Below, piece after piece: positions 17,887 through 26,325 of a stretch of DNA of 42,490 nt; positions within the stretch are counted from its first letter, which is position 1, and every line of letters starts with the position of its first letter. The notes beneath the pieces are model-generated. The model saw nothing but the letters and a program-made list of their open reading frames with translations. It had not been told where the DNA came from and searched no databases. This DNA comes from Nocardiopsis sp. MG754419 (GTDB lineage Bacteria; Actinomycetota; Actinomycetes; Streptosporangiales; Streptosporangiaceae): positions 8,428 to 50,917 of the forward strand of contig NZ_QOCZ01000033.1 in the NCBI RefSeq assembly GCF_018207095.1. Reading direction: 5' to 3'. The translations under genes were made by a program, and so were the position numbers.

Positions 17887-20553
17887 TCAGACGCCGGCCA
17901 CGCGGGCCTCCACGGCCCGGAGGGCCTCGTCGACCTTGTCGGGGTCGCTGCCGCCGCCCTGGGCGATGTCGGGCTTGCCACCGCCACCGCCGCCGAGGGC
18001 GCGAGCGGCCACGCCCACCAGTTCCCCGGCCTTGACGCCGGCCTTCTGCGCCGCCTTGTTCGCGGCGATCACCACGACGGGGCGGTCCTTGGGGACCGCG
18101 GTCATCGCGACAACCACGGGCTCGTCCTCACCGAGTCGACCGCGCACGTCCAGGACCAGCTTGCGCAGGTCGTCACCGCTCGCCCCCAGGGGCGCCTCGG
18201 TGGCCACGACCAGCGTCGAGCCGTGCCGACGCGCACGCCCGGCGATCTCGCCCGCCGCCTGCAGCACCTGGGCGGCGCGCAGCTTCTCGATCTCCTTCTC
18301 CGCGGCGCGCAGCCGGGAGACCATGGAGTCGATGCGCTCGGGCAGTTCCTCGCGCGGCGTCTTGAGCTGCTCGGAGAGTTGACCGACCAGCGCCGACTCC
18401 TTGGACAGGCGCTTGAAGGCGTCCACGCCCACCGCCGCCTCGACCCGGCGCACGCCCGAACCGATGGAGGACTCCCCCAGCAGCTTGACGATGCCCAGTC
18501 GGGAGGTGGAACCCACGTGGGTGCCACCGCACAGCTCGACGGAGTAGTCGCTCATCTCCACGACGCGGACGCGGTCGCCGTACTTCTCGCCGAACATGGC
18601 CAGGGCGCCCATCTTCAGCGCCTCGTCCAGGCTCTTCTCCTCGGTCCGCACCGCGATGTCGCCCGCCAGGACGGTGTTGACCTCCTCCTCGACCTCGGCC
18701 AGGCGGTCGCCGCCCAGCGCGTTGTCGGCGGTGAAGTCGAACCGCAGACGACCCGGGCTGTTCTCCGAACCCGCCTGACCCGCCGTGGGGCCGAGCGCGT
18801 TGCGCAGCGCCGAGTGGATGAGGTGGGTGGCCGAGTGCGAGCGCTCGATGGCGTGCCGGCGGCCGGTGTCGATGGCCGCGTGCACGGTGTCGTCCAGGAC
18901 GATCTCGCCCGAGCGCACGGTCCCTCGGTGCACGAACAGGCCGGGCAGGGGCTTCTGGACGTCCTCGACGTCCACCACACCGCGCCCGTCCACGTTCAGT
19001 GTGCCCTTGTCGGCGAGCTGACCACCGCTCTCGGCGTAGAACGGGGTGCGGTCCAGGACGATCTCGACCTTGTCGCCGGCCTTGGCCGCGGGCACGCCCG
19101 CCCCGTCCACGACGATGCCGCGCACGTGCGACTCGCTGTCGGCGTCGGTGTAGCCGAGGAAGTCGGTGTCCCCCGCCGTCTCGTGCAGCTGCGCGTACAG
19201 GGAGATGTCGGCGTTGCCGAGCTTCTTGGCCTTGGCGTCGGCCTTGGCCGTGTCCTTCTGGCGCTGCATGAGCTCGCGGAAGGCGCCCTCGTCGACGGAC
19301 AGACCCTGCTCCGCGGCCATCTCCAACGTGAGGTCGATGGGGAAGCCGTAGGTGTCGTGCAGCTGGAAGGCGTCCGAACCGGAGAAGACGTCGCCGCCCG
19401 CGGCGCGGGTGCGTTCGGCGGCACGACCGAACAGCGCGGTGCCCGCGCGCAGGGTGTCCGCGAAGTTCTTCTCCTCGGTGTCGATCACACCGTGGATGAC
19501 CTCGGCCTTGTCCCGCAGTTCGGGGTAGATGTCCTGCATCGCGTCGATGCTGACCGCGGTCAGCTCGTGCAGGAAGAAGGTGTCGGTGCCCGAGAGCAGA
19601 CGCAGGTTGCGGATGGAGCGGCGCAGGATGCGGCGCAGGACGTAGCCGGCCTTCTCGTTGCCGGGCTTGACCCCGTCGCCGACGAGCATGACGGCACTGC
19701 GCACGTGGTCGGCGATCACCCGCAGCATGACGTCGTGCTCGTGGTCGACGCCGTAGGCGGTACCCGTGAGCTCGGCGGCGCGGTGGAGCACCCGCCCCAT
19801 GATGTCGGTCTCGTAGATGTTGTCGACGCCCTGCAGGACCGCGGCCAGACGCTCCAGGCCCATTCCGGTGTCGATGTTCTTCGAGGGCAGTTCGCCGAGG
19901 ATCGGGTAGTCCTTGCCGCTGCCCTCACCCCGCTCGTACTGCATGAAGACGAGGTTCCAGATCTCGATGTAGCGGTTCTCGTCCGCCTCGGGTCCGCCCT
20001 CGACGCCGTACTCGGGGCCGCGGTCGTAGAAGATCTCCGAGCAGGGACCGCAGGGACCGGGCACGCCCATGTCCCAGTAGTTCTCCTCCATGCCCATGCG
20101 CTGGATGCGCTCGGGGCGCACGCCGACCTTGTCGCGCCAGATCTCCGCGGCCTCGTCGTCGTCGAGGTAGACGGTGACCCAGAGCCGCTCCGGGTCGATC
20201 CCGAAACCGCCCTGGTCGACGGGGGTGGTGACGAGCTCCCACGCCAGCGGGATCGCCTTCTCCTTGAAGTAGTCACCGAAGGAGAAGTTGCCCAGCATCT
20301 GGAAGAAGGTGGCGTGCCGGGAGGTCTTGCCGACCTCCTCGATGTCGATGGTGCGGATGCACTTCTGGACGCTGGTCGCGGTGTCCCACCGGGGGGTGCG
20401 CTGACCCAGGAAGTAGGGCTTGAAGGGGACCATGCCTGCGGGCACCAGCAGCAGCGTGGGGTCCTCGGCGATCAGGCTTGCCGAGGGCACCACGGTGTGT
20501 CCGTTCTTCTCGAAGAAACTGAGGAAGCGGCGCGCGATCTCTGCCGTCTCCAT
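17887..20553 (-). CDS. alaS: Alanine-tRNA ligase
   Basis: Alanyl-tRNA synthetase, class II, 888 residues, the normal size. The catalytic domain includes [19 protein letters not shown] (motif 2). The central tRNA-binding region has [15 protein letters not shown]. The editing domain has the zinc-type HxxxH in [13 protein letters not shown] and the CGGTHV motif. The C-terminal domain ends [15 protein letters not shown] ... [12 protein letters not shown], the Gly-rich C-Ala module. The ATG at 20553 begins [20 protein letters not shown] with AGGAGGG 7 bp upstream; the 54 codons further upstream in frame are not family-like. It heads the group continued by ruvX, mltG and aroE. Confidence 0.98.
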   Translation of the reverse strand: METAEIARRFLSFFEKNGHTVVPSASLIAEDPTLLLVPAGMVPFKPYFLGQRTPRWDTATSVQKCIRTIDIEEVGKTSRHATFFQMLGNFSFGDYFKEKAIPLAWELVTTPVDQGGFGIDPERLWVTVYLDDDEAAEIWRDKVGVRPERIQRMGMEENYWDMGVPGPCGPCSEIFYDRGPEYGVEGGPEADENRYIEIWNLVFMQYERGEGSGKDYPILGELPSKNIDTGMGLERLAAVLQGVDNIYETDIMGRVLHRAAELTGTAYGVDHEHDVMLRVIADHVRSAVMLVGDGVKPGNEKAGYVLRRILRRSIRNLRLLSGTDTFFLHELTAVSIDAMQDIYPELRDKAEVIHGVIDTEEKNFADTLRAGTALFGRAAERTRAAGGDVFSGSDAFQLHDTYGFPIDLTLEMAAEQGLSVDEGAFRELMQRQKDTAKADAKAKKLGNADISLYAQLHETAGDTDFLGYTDADSESHVRGIVVDGAGVPAAKAGDKVEIVLDRTPFYAESGGQLADKGTLNVDGRGVVDVEDVQKPLPGLFVHRGTVRSGEIVLDDTVHAAIDTGRRHAIERSHSATHLIHSALRNALGPTAGQAGSENSPGRLRFDFTADNALGGDRLAEVEEEVNTVLAGDIAVRTEEKSLDEALKMGALAMFGEKYGDRVRVVEMSDYSVELCGGTHVGSTSRLGIVKLLGESSIGSGVRRVEAAVGVDAFKRLSKESALVGQLSEQLKTPREELPERIDSMVSRLRAAEKEIEKLRAAQVLQAAGEIAGRARRHGSTLVVATEAPLGASGDDLRKLVLDVRGRLGEDEPVVVAMTAVPKDRPVVVIAANKAAQKAGVKAGELVGVAARALGGGGGGKPDIAQGGGSDPDKVDEALRAVEARVAGV

Positions 20554-20804
20554 TGATGCCCTCCTGCTGTTCGGCTCCGCCGCTGCGGACGCGGCGAAGT
20601 TGTCCCTGGGTGGGACCGTGGTCACGCATGGTCGATCAGGGCCCATCGTAGAGGGGAACCCCACACCGGCGCGCATGGTTTGTCGTGGCCGCCGCGCACC
20701 CATGACACGGGACAACGGTGGCGGTCCGGTTGTTCTTCCAGGCTATCGCCGTCGGACACCGGCGCAGGACCGCCGAACCCCCCGGGAACGGGGAGGAAGG
20801 CGAC

Positions 20805-20830
20805 GTGGGACCCGTCGCGACGGGCCCCAC
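20805..20830 (-). terminator. Stem-loop terminator after the first four-helix membrane protein
   Basis: GTGGGACCCGTC (20805-20816) pairs with GACGGGCCCCAC (20819-20830) with a single mismatch. It lies 22 bp beyond the stop of the gene at 20852-21436. The rest of 20554-20851 shows no gene and should contain the alaS promoter. Confidence 0.72.
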
Positions 20831-20851
20831 GCAGACGGTCGTCGGTACCGG

Positions 20852-21436
20852 TCAGACACCGTAGAAGGCCCGCACCCGTGGCGCGAACATGAGGCCGAGC
20901 ATCACGGAGTGGACGACCAACGGCACCACGGACAGGCCGTCGCCGCCGAGGAGCATCAGGAGGAGGAACGCCAGGGCGACGACGTTGAACACGACCACAC
21001 CCCAGAAGACGCGCCGGGAGCGACGCCTCATGAGGCGGGCGAGCGTGGTCGAGGCGATGCCGTAGACGAGCGGGATGAGCGCGAAGGCCAGCCCCACGGC
21101 GCCGACGCCCCCCATCAACGGGGCCACCTGCCCGTCGGTGGCCTCGGAGAGCGTCTCCAGGGCGGTGAGACCCCCGATGATGAGCAGCATCATGGTGCCC
21201 AGGAGCAGGCCGATGACGATACCGATGGGACCGCCGATGGACATGAGGGTGCGGACCGTGTGCGCCGGCCCCGGCAGGACGTCGGGGCGCTGGTAGGCCG
21301 TCATCGGTGGCCCCGACCTCATGGGCGGAGGTGGTGGCGGTGGTGGCGGCGGAGGAAACCGGCCGGAGGGTGCCGGATACCCCTGGCCCGACCCTTGGGG
21401 GGGCGAAGGGTAGTCCGACCCGGAGGGGGGATACAC
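20852..21436 (-). CDS. Proline-rich four-helix membrane protein (paralogue A)
   Basis: I do not recognise a named family. The 194-residue protein has a proline/glycine-rich cytoplasmic-looking N-terminus (residues 1-60, including 11 consecutive prolines at 28-38). Four hydrophobic segments follow at about 64-92, 108-130, 143-164 and 168-184, with an RRRSRR basic loop between the second and third. It ends VRAFYGV. The start is GTG at 21436 behind GAGG at 8 bp. The next gene upstream encodes a clear paralogue: shared PGxAxTVRxLMxIGG, IPLVYG and RAFY positions, and the same four-helix layout. The pair therefore arose by tandem duplication. Function unknown. Confidence 0.8.
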   Translation of the reverse strand: MYPPSGSDYPSPPQGSGQGYPAPSGRFPPPPPPPPPPPMRSGPPMTAYQRPDVLPGPAHTVRTLMSIGGPIGIVIGLLLGTMMLLIIGGLTALETLSEATDGQVAPLMGGVGAVGLAFALIPLVYGIASTTLARLMRRRSRRVFWGVVVFNVVALAFLLLMLLGGDGLSVVPLVVHSVMLGLMFAPRVRAFYGV

Positions 21437-21582
21437 GTGCGTGCCTCGCAGTGTCGTGGGTGGGAGCCGTCTCCTCGCACCCTACTGAGGCGCACGGCGG
21501 GAACACGAACGTCGAGGCCCGGGGCGCGCGAGCGTCGCGGGGATCGGTCCGTCGGTCCGGGCCCCGCGACGCGTGGGCGGGC

Positions 21583-22146
21583 TCAGTGACCCGTGGCGTA
21601 TCCGGGCGGCGCGGGGTACCCGGGTTCGGTGGGCCTGTCCTCGTAGAAGGCGCGCGTGATGGGCAGGACCATCAGGACGATCATGCCGACGGCGAAGAAC
21701 AGCGGGATGACCGAGCCGAACCCGCCGTTCACCAGGGCGATGATGAGCACCAGGGCGGCCAGCGCCTGGAAGATCACGGTCGCCCACATGACGCCGACGC
21801 TGCGCCGGCCCAGCAGGGAGGCGAGAACGACGGACACCACGCCGTAGACGAGCGGGATGGCGCCCGCGACACCGAGGAGCAGCCCGGCCTCGGCCGCCGA
21901 CAACGGCATGCCGGCGTTCTGCATGCCCATCAGGACCTCCTGACCGACCCGGCCTCCCGCGGTGGTCAGGCCGGCGATCGCCCAGAAGAGCAGGCCGAGC
22001 AGCAGCCCGCACGCTCCCCCGATGAACATCAGGACCCGCACGGTGACGGCGCTCCCGGGCATCCTCGGCGACGGTGCCGCCGGGCCGGTGCCGGTCGGGG
22101 CGGGGCCTTGCGCGTAAGGGTCGTTGGGTCGTTGCGGCGGGTACAT
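21583..22146 (-). CDS. Four-helix membrane protein (paralogue B)
   Basis: A 187-residue protein of the same layout as its downstream neighbour. The Pro/Gly/Ala-rich N-terminus spans 1-35. Membrane segments are at about 37-60, 86-110, 117-139 and 145-163, and the tail after RAFYED is proline- and tyrosine-rich. The MYPP start is shared with the paralogue. The ATG at 22146 has GGAGG at 6 bp. It differs from paralogue A by a longer first loop (about 62-84, GRVGQEVLMGMQNAG) and by lacking the polyproline run. The gap of 146 bp between the two suggests co-transcription. Function unknown; the YPxxP-type termini suggest protein-protein contact. Confidence 0.82.
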   Translation of the reverse strand: MYPPQRPNDPYAQGPAPTGTGPAAPSPRMPGSAVTVRVLMFIGGACGLLLGLLFWAIAGLTTAGGRVGQEVLMGMQNAGMPLSAAEAGLLLGVAGAIPLVYGVVSVVLASLLGRRSVGVMWATVIFQALAALVLIIALVNGGFGSVIPLFFAVGMIVLMVLPITRAFYEDRPTEPGYPAPPGYATGH

Positions 22147-22236
22147 GGCGGACCTCCGTCTCCTTCTCGGATGTGCCCGAACCCTCTGGAGGACCCCTAC
22201 CCAGCGCGCGTCACTTCAGGTGAGGGTTCGGGTCAT

Positions 22237-22262
22237 CCGGCGGTGATCCCTCCCGCCGCCGG
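22237..22262 (-). terminator. Possible stem-loop terminator after the DUF6167 gene
   Basis: CCGGCGG (22237-22243) pairs with CCGCCGG (22256-22262) across a 12-nt loop, about 10 bp after the stop at 22273. Seven base pairs and no T-run make this a moderate call. Confidence 0.5.
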
Positions 22263-22272
22263 CCACCGAGGG

Positions 22273-22548
22273 TCATCTGCCGACCGCGTCGGGGCCGTCC
22301 TCACCGCGCACGGCGGGGGTCCTGTACGTGGGCGCGTAGTGCCGGAGGAGTTCGGCCTCCTCCTCCCGTACGGCCTCGGCCAGGTCCTCGTTGAGTTCGC
22401 GCAGGGCGCCCTTGTACGCGCCGACCCGGTACTCGACCCGGTCGGCGATGCCTCCCGGGGTCCAGGCCTGACGGGCACGGTGGACACGATGTACCACGTA
22501 ACCGCCCACGGCGGCTCCGGCGGCGAGGTAGAACAGTCGGCCGATCAC
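22273..22548 (-). CDS. DUF6167-like small membrane-associated protein
   Basis: A 91-residue protein with an N-terminal hydrophobic segment (IGRLFYLAAGAAVGGYVVHRV, about 2-22). A charged helical region follows (RARQAWTPGGIADRVEYRVGA, then LRELNEDLAEAVREEEAELL). The arrangement resembles the small protein annotated DUF6167 beside the DUF948 gene near alaS in Streptomyces; that name is from memory. The start is GTG at 22548, overlapping the upstream DUF948 stop as GTGA, with a GGAG ribosome site inside that gene, so the two are translationally coupled. Role unknown, probably envelope-associated. Confidence 0.7.
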   Translation of the reverse strand: MIGRLFYLAAGAAVGGYVVHRVHRARQAWTPGGIADRVEYRVGAYKGALRELNEDLAEAVREEEAELLRHYAPTYRTPAVRGEDGPDAVGR

Positions 22549-22937
22549 GGGGTCTCCTTCCGGCGGTGTCCGCGCATCACCGCCAGGGCCTTGCGACGCC
22601 CCAGCACCCGGCGCATCGCGTAGGAGAACGAGGCGATCTTCACGAGCGGTCCGGTGAACACCGAGCGGGTGAGCGCGGTCATCGTGGAGACGTCCTCGGA
22701 GGACGCCTGCACGTTGGCCGTGATCTCCTCGACCCGGTCCAGCGAGGTGTGGGTGCGCTCGACGGTGGAGGCCACGTCGTCCAGCAGCGGCGGGGTACGT
22801 TCGCCCAGTTCGGAGACGACCTTGGTGGTCTCGTTGATGAGCTTGATCAGTTTGACGAGCGCCACGCACAGGAACGTGGCCAGCACCGCCCAGACCACCG
22901 CGGCGACGAGCGCGGCGACCTCTCCTCCGGTCAGCAT
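22545..22937 (-). CDS. DUF948 domain membrane protein
   Basis: A 130-residue protein with one N-terminal membrane segment (about residues 6-30). A long amphipathic, coiled-coil-like stretch follows (about 32-85: LIKLINETTKVVSEL, LLDDVASTVERTHTSLDRVE, ITANVQ), then a second weakly hydrophobic part and a strongly basic C-terminus (RRVLGRRKALAVMRGHRRK). This is the DUF948 pattern, resembling methyl-accepting-type helices. The ATG at 22937 with GGAG at 6 bp was chosen over the longer frame because the family begins just before the membrane helix. It is followed by the coupled DUF6167-like gene. Such pairs sit next to alaS in many actinobacteria; function is unknown. Confidence 0.82.
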   Translation of the reverse strand: MLTGGEVAALVAAVVWAVLATFLCVALVKLIKLINETTKVVSELGERTPPLLDDVASTVERTHTSLDRVEEITANVQASSEDVSTMTALTRSVFTGPLVKIASFSYAMRRVLGRRKALAVMRGHRRKETP

Positions 22938-23327
22938 TGAGGCTCCGTAGGCAGATAGCAGGATTGCTTCGAGGGTGTGCGCACGCGCCGCGAGGCGCGC
23001 GCGGACCACACGGGGGTGGGGAACCGACGACTGCGCCGGGTCGGGCTCCCGGTCACGGGACATCGTGGGGCCCGGCCGGGGCCGGGGACGTGCCGGTTTC
23101 GGCCGACCCTATCGTGTCCATCGGTCGACCGCGCGGACACGCCACGGTGTGCCTGTGAACGGAGCGTACGAGGTCGGGCCGGACACCGTCACCTCGGGGC
23201 CGCGGAGGGTCACGGGGATCGACGGGAACCGTCGCGATCCGCGACAATCCCTACACAGCAGGATGTTCACTACGATGTCGGGACACCATGCCACCCGCCT
23301 TCCACCGGAAGCACCGACAGGACACCC
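22938..23327. promoter_or_regulatory. 390-bp divergent promoter region (DUF948 / pseudokinase)
   Basis: No gene is evident. It must hold the promoters of both divergent genes. GTCGCGatcCGCGAC, a 15-bp inverted repeat, is at 23231-23245, and a -10-like TACGAT follows at about 23272 on the plus strand. Nothing else stands out. Confidence 0.4.
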
Positions 23328-24902
23328 ATGAGCCCTCGCTCTCCTCGAGAGATCTCTGTACTGGTTCCACCGGACCTCGCCCCCCTGTACCCGGACGACC
23401 CGTCGCGGATCGGTCCCTATCTCGTCCTGGGACGCCTCGGTCAGGGGTCCACCGGCACCGTCTACGCCGCCGTGGACACCTCCTCCGACAACACCGGCGA
23501 CCGTCTGGTCGCGGTGAAGGGTCTCAAGGCCCCCGAACTCGACGCACCCGGCGCCTACGCGGGTCTCGACCAGCGGTTGCGGAACATGGCGGCGGCCGAC
23601 CCCAAACGGGTGGTGGTCCCGCTGGCGTTCGACACCGACGCCGAACCCCCGTGGATGTCCATGCCCTACCTGGCCGGGGAACGGCTGTCCCACTTCGTCA
23701 CCAAGAGGGGCGGCCTCGGGATCGGCAAGCTGGTCGCCCTGGCGATCGGGTTGGCCGAGGGCCTGTCCTCCCTGCACGCGCGCGGGGTGTCCCACGGCTC
23801 CCTGCGCCCCAGCGAGATCATCCTGGAGTCGCACGGCCCGCACATCATGGAGTGCGCCATCGCCGCGGACTCCGAGCGGCTGCGCGGTTCCGGGGCGACC
23901 TGGATGAGCCCGGAGCGGTACCGGGGCGGAGCGCCCACCACGTCCGCGGACGTGTTCGCCTGGGCGGCGGTGGTGGCCTTCGCCGGGACCGGACGCCTGC
24001 CCTTCGGCCCGGGCGAGCCCGAGGAGATCGCGCAGCGCGTGGCCGCGGGCTCCTTCGACCTGGACGGGCTGACCAAGGGACTGCGCCCCGTGGTGGGGCG
24101 CGCCCTGGACCCGAACCCCGAACGCAGGCCCAGCCTGCGCGAGGTGATCGGCGCGGTCATCGCGGTGTGGCAGCGGGAGAACGGTGAGGACGACACCCCA
24201 CCGGCGCCGGGCGACCGTGAGGAGATCAGCCGGATCCTGGAGCGGGAGTGGCACGCGGTCGAACCACCGGCCCGGGTCCCCGAGGTGATCCGGTTGGAGG
24301 GCGGCGGGCCAGAACGGCGACGCACGCGGACGCTGTTGGTGGTCGGGGCCGCCGTGGTGGGCGCGGTGTTGATCGGCGGAGGGATCTGGGGCGTCGGTCG
24401 GCTGCTCGGCGGCGGCGCCGATGCCGGCCCGGTGGCCGACGACAACGACGCGACACCGGCCGAGGAGGTCGGTGTCGACGAGGAGGTGGAGCAGCCGCCC
24501 ACACTGGTGGCCCGCTTCGACCCCGCCGAGCAGGACGAGCCCGAGCCCGGACAGGACGCACGTTCCTGGGTGTACACACCGGTCACCCGTGAGGGGGAGG
24601 TCCCCCGCGGTCAGGGGGTGCCCGACCATGAGACCTGGGCCGCGGAGTGGGAGGAGGACGGTGACCCCTCGGAGGTGGTCGTCCGTCCCGACGCCGAGGT
24701 GCTGTGCGCCAAGTTCTGTGCCGCCGACGACCATGTCTTCCTCGACGAGGAGGGGCGCGGGACCTGGGAACTGACCGGTAACGACTTCCAGGACTATCTG
24801 ACCTGGGGGCCCGTGGTGATCGTGGAGATCACCTTCGCCGAGGACCACGAGGGCGACGGCCCCCGGGAGGTCGTCCAGGTCACGGAGCTGTTCGCCGACT
24901 GA
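23328..24902 (+). CDS. Membrane-tethered Ser/Thr protein pseudokinase
   Basis: A 524-residue protein with a Ser/Thr kinase fold (about residues 28-285), a membrane segment (335-357) and an acidic extracellular domain (360-524) with cysteines C460 and C464. The Gly-rich loop LGQGSTGTV (37-45) and the ATP-anchoring lysine K64 in VAVK are kept. The catalytic HRDLKPxN is replaced by HGSLRPSEI (156-164), removing the catalytic aspartate and the metal-binding asparagine. No DFG is present where IMECAIAAD (173-181) stands. The APE region reads SPER (194-197). So ATP may bind but phosphotransfer is unlikely. The ATG at 23328 has an AGGA site. It stands alone on the plus strand and shares a terminator with convergent rarA. 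It is probably a signalling scaffold; this is inference. Confidence 0.85.
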   Translation: MSPRSPREISVLVPPDLAPLYPDDPSRIGPYLVLGRLGQGSTGTVYAAVDTSSDNTGDRLVAVKGLKAPELDAPGAYAGLDQRLRNMAAADPKRVVVPLAFDTDAEPPWMSMPYLAGERLSHFVTKRGGLGIGKLVALAIGLAEGLSSLHARGVSHGSLRPSEIILESHGPHIMECAIAADSERLRGSGATWMSPERYRGGAPTTSADVFAWAAVVAFAGTGRLPFGPGEPEEIAQRVAAGSFDLDGLTKGLRPVVGRALDPNPERRPSLREVIGAVIAVWQRENGEDDTPPAPGDREEISRILEREWHAVEPPARVPEVIRLEGGGPERRRTRTLLVVGAAVVGAVLIGGGIWGVGRLLGGGADAGPVADDNDATPAEEVGVDEEVEQPPTLVARFDPAEQDEPEPGQDARSWVYTPVTREGEVPRGQGVPDHETWAAEWEEDGDPSEVVVRPDAEVLCAKFCAADDHVFLDEEGRGTWELTGNDFQDYLTWGPVVIVEITFAEDHEGDGPREVVQVTELFAD

Positions 24903-24919
24903 GTCGGTCGGCCCGTCAG

Positions 24920-24947
24920 GGTCCCGCCGCGCGGTGGCGGCGGGACC
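24920..24947. terminator. Bidirectional terminator between the pseudokinase gene and rarA
   Basis: GGTCCCGCCGC (24920-24930) and GCGGCGGGACC (24937-24947) form a perfect 11-bp stem with a 6-nt loop. It lies in the 49-bp gap between the two convergent stops, so it can serve both. Confidence 0.85.
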
Positions 24948-24951
24948 GGCC

Positions 24952-26289
24952 TCAGCGGCCCCCGCCCCGCAGCACGCCCTTGATCCTGTCCAGGACCTCC
25001 GTCAGCCGCCGTTCGGTCCCGTGTCGGGTGGGACGGTAGTACTCGCGTTCGGTGAGCCCGTCCGGGGCGTGGCGTTGCGGGGCGACCCCGCCGGGATAGT
25101 CGTGCGCGTAGCGGTAGCCCTTCCCGTGTCCCAGGTCGGCGGCGCCCTTGTAGTGGGCGTCGCGCAGGTGGGCGGGGACCGGACCGGCGCGACCCGCGCG
25201 CACGTCCGCCATGGCCTCGTCGATCGCGGTGATGACGGCGTTGGACTTGGGGGCCAGACTGATGTGGATGACCGCCTGCGCCAGGTTGATGCGCGCCTCG
25301 GGCATGCCGATGAACTCGACGGCCTGCGCGGCGGCGACCGCGGTCTGCAGCGCGGTGGGGTCGGCCATGCCCACGTCCTCGCTGGCGTGCACGATGAGTC
25401 TGCGGGCGATGAAGCGGGGGTCCTCCCCCGCCTCCACCATGCGGGCCAGGTAGTGCAGGGCGGCGTCGGCGTCCGAACCGCGCATGCTCTTGATGAAGGC
25501 GCTGATGACGTCGTAGTGCTGGTCGCCGGAGCGGTCGTAGCGGACCGCGTGGCGGTCGACGGCGCGCTCGACGTGGTCGGCGGTGATCTCCACCGGCGCG
25601 GCGGCGGGAGGCCCCGCCACCAGGGCCGCCGCCTCCAGGTAGGTGAGGGACCGGCGCCCGTCTCCCCCGGCCAACCGGACGAGGTGCTCGGCCCCCTGCT
25701 CGCTGAGGGTGTAGCGGCCGTCCAGTCCGCGTTCCTCGGTCAGGGCACGGTCCACCAGAGCCGTGATGTCGCCGTCGTCGAGGGATTCCAGGGACAGCAG
25801 CAGGGACCGCGACAACAGGGGGCTGACCACGGAGAAGAAGGGATTCTCGGTGGTGGCGCCGATGAAGCTGACCCAACGGTTCTCCACCGCCGGCAACAGG
25901 GCGTCCTGCTGGGTCTTGTTGAACCGGTGGACCTCGTCCACGAAGAGCAGCGTGCGGGTGCCGTTCATGCCCATGCGGCGCTTGGCCTCATCGACGACGG
26001 CGCGCACGTCCTTGACCCCGGCGTTGACCGCCGACAGCTCCACGAACCTGCGCTTGGTGACCCGGCTGACCACGGTCGCCAGGGTGGTCTTGCCGGTACC
26101 GGGCGGGCCCCACAGGAACACGGACATGGGCGCGTCGTCCTCGACCAGGCGGCGCAGCGGACTGCCCTCCCCCAGGAGGTGACGTTGGCCCACGACCTCG
26201 TCGAGGGTGCGCGGCCGCATGCGCACGGCCAGCGGTTCCTGTCCCTTGGCCGCCTCGGCCCCGGCATCGTCGAACAGTGTTTCGGACAC
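24952..26289 (-). CDS. rarA: Replication-associated recombination protein A (RarA/MgsA AAA+ ATPase)
   Basis: A clamp-loader-like AAA+ ATPase that acts at stalled replication forks. Walker A GPPGTGKT is at residues 61-68, Walker B LLFVDEVH at 114-121, sensor 1 with GATTENP at 144-150, an arginine-finger region SPLLSRS, then the C-terminal tetramerisation domain with [20 protein letters not shown] and DVGMADP. Length 445 is usual. The start is GTG at 26289 ([10 protein letters not shown]). The ribosome site is weak, but the next candidates would cut into the conserved [13 protein letters not shown]. In many actinobacteria this gene lies between alaS and aspS, as here. Confidence 0.95.
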   Translation of the reverse strand: MSETLFDDAGAEAAKGQEPLAVRMRPRTLDEVVGQRHLLGEGSPLRRLVEDDAPMSVFLWGPPGTGKTTLATVVSRVTKRRFVELSAVNAGVKDVRAVVDEAKRRMGMNGTRTLLFVDEVHRFNKTQQDALLPAVENRWVSFIGATTENPFFSVVSPLLSRSLLLSLESLDDGDITALVDRALTEERGLDGRYTLSEQGAEHLVRLAGGDGRRSLTYLEAAALVAGPPAAAPVEITADHVERAVDRHAVRYDRSGDQHYDVISAFIKSMRGSDADAALHYLARMVEAGEDPRFIARRLIVHASEDVGMADPTALQTAVAAAQAVEFIGMPEARINLAQAVIHISLAPKSNAVITAIDEAMADVRAGRAGPVPAHLRDAHYKGAADLGHGKGYRYAHDYPGGVAPQRHAPDGLTEREYYRPTRHGTERRLTEVLDRIKGVLRGGGR

Positions 26290-26325
26290 CCGTCCAGGGT
26301 AGGCGAGGCCGGGGACGGTCCGGGA

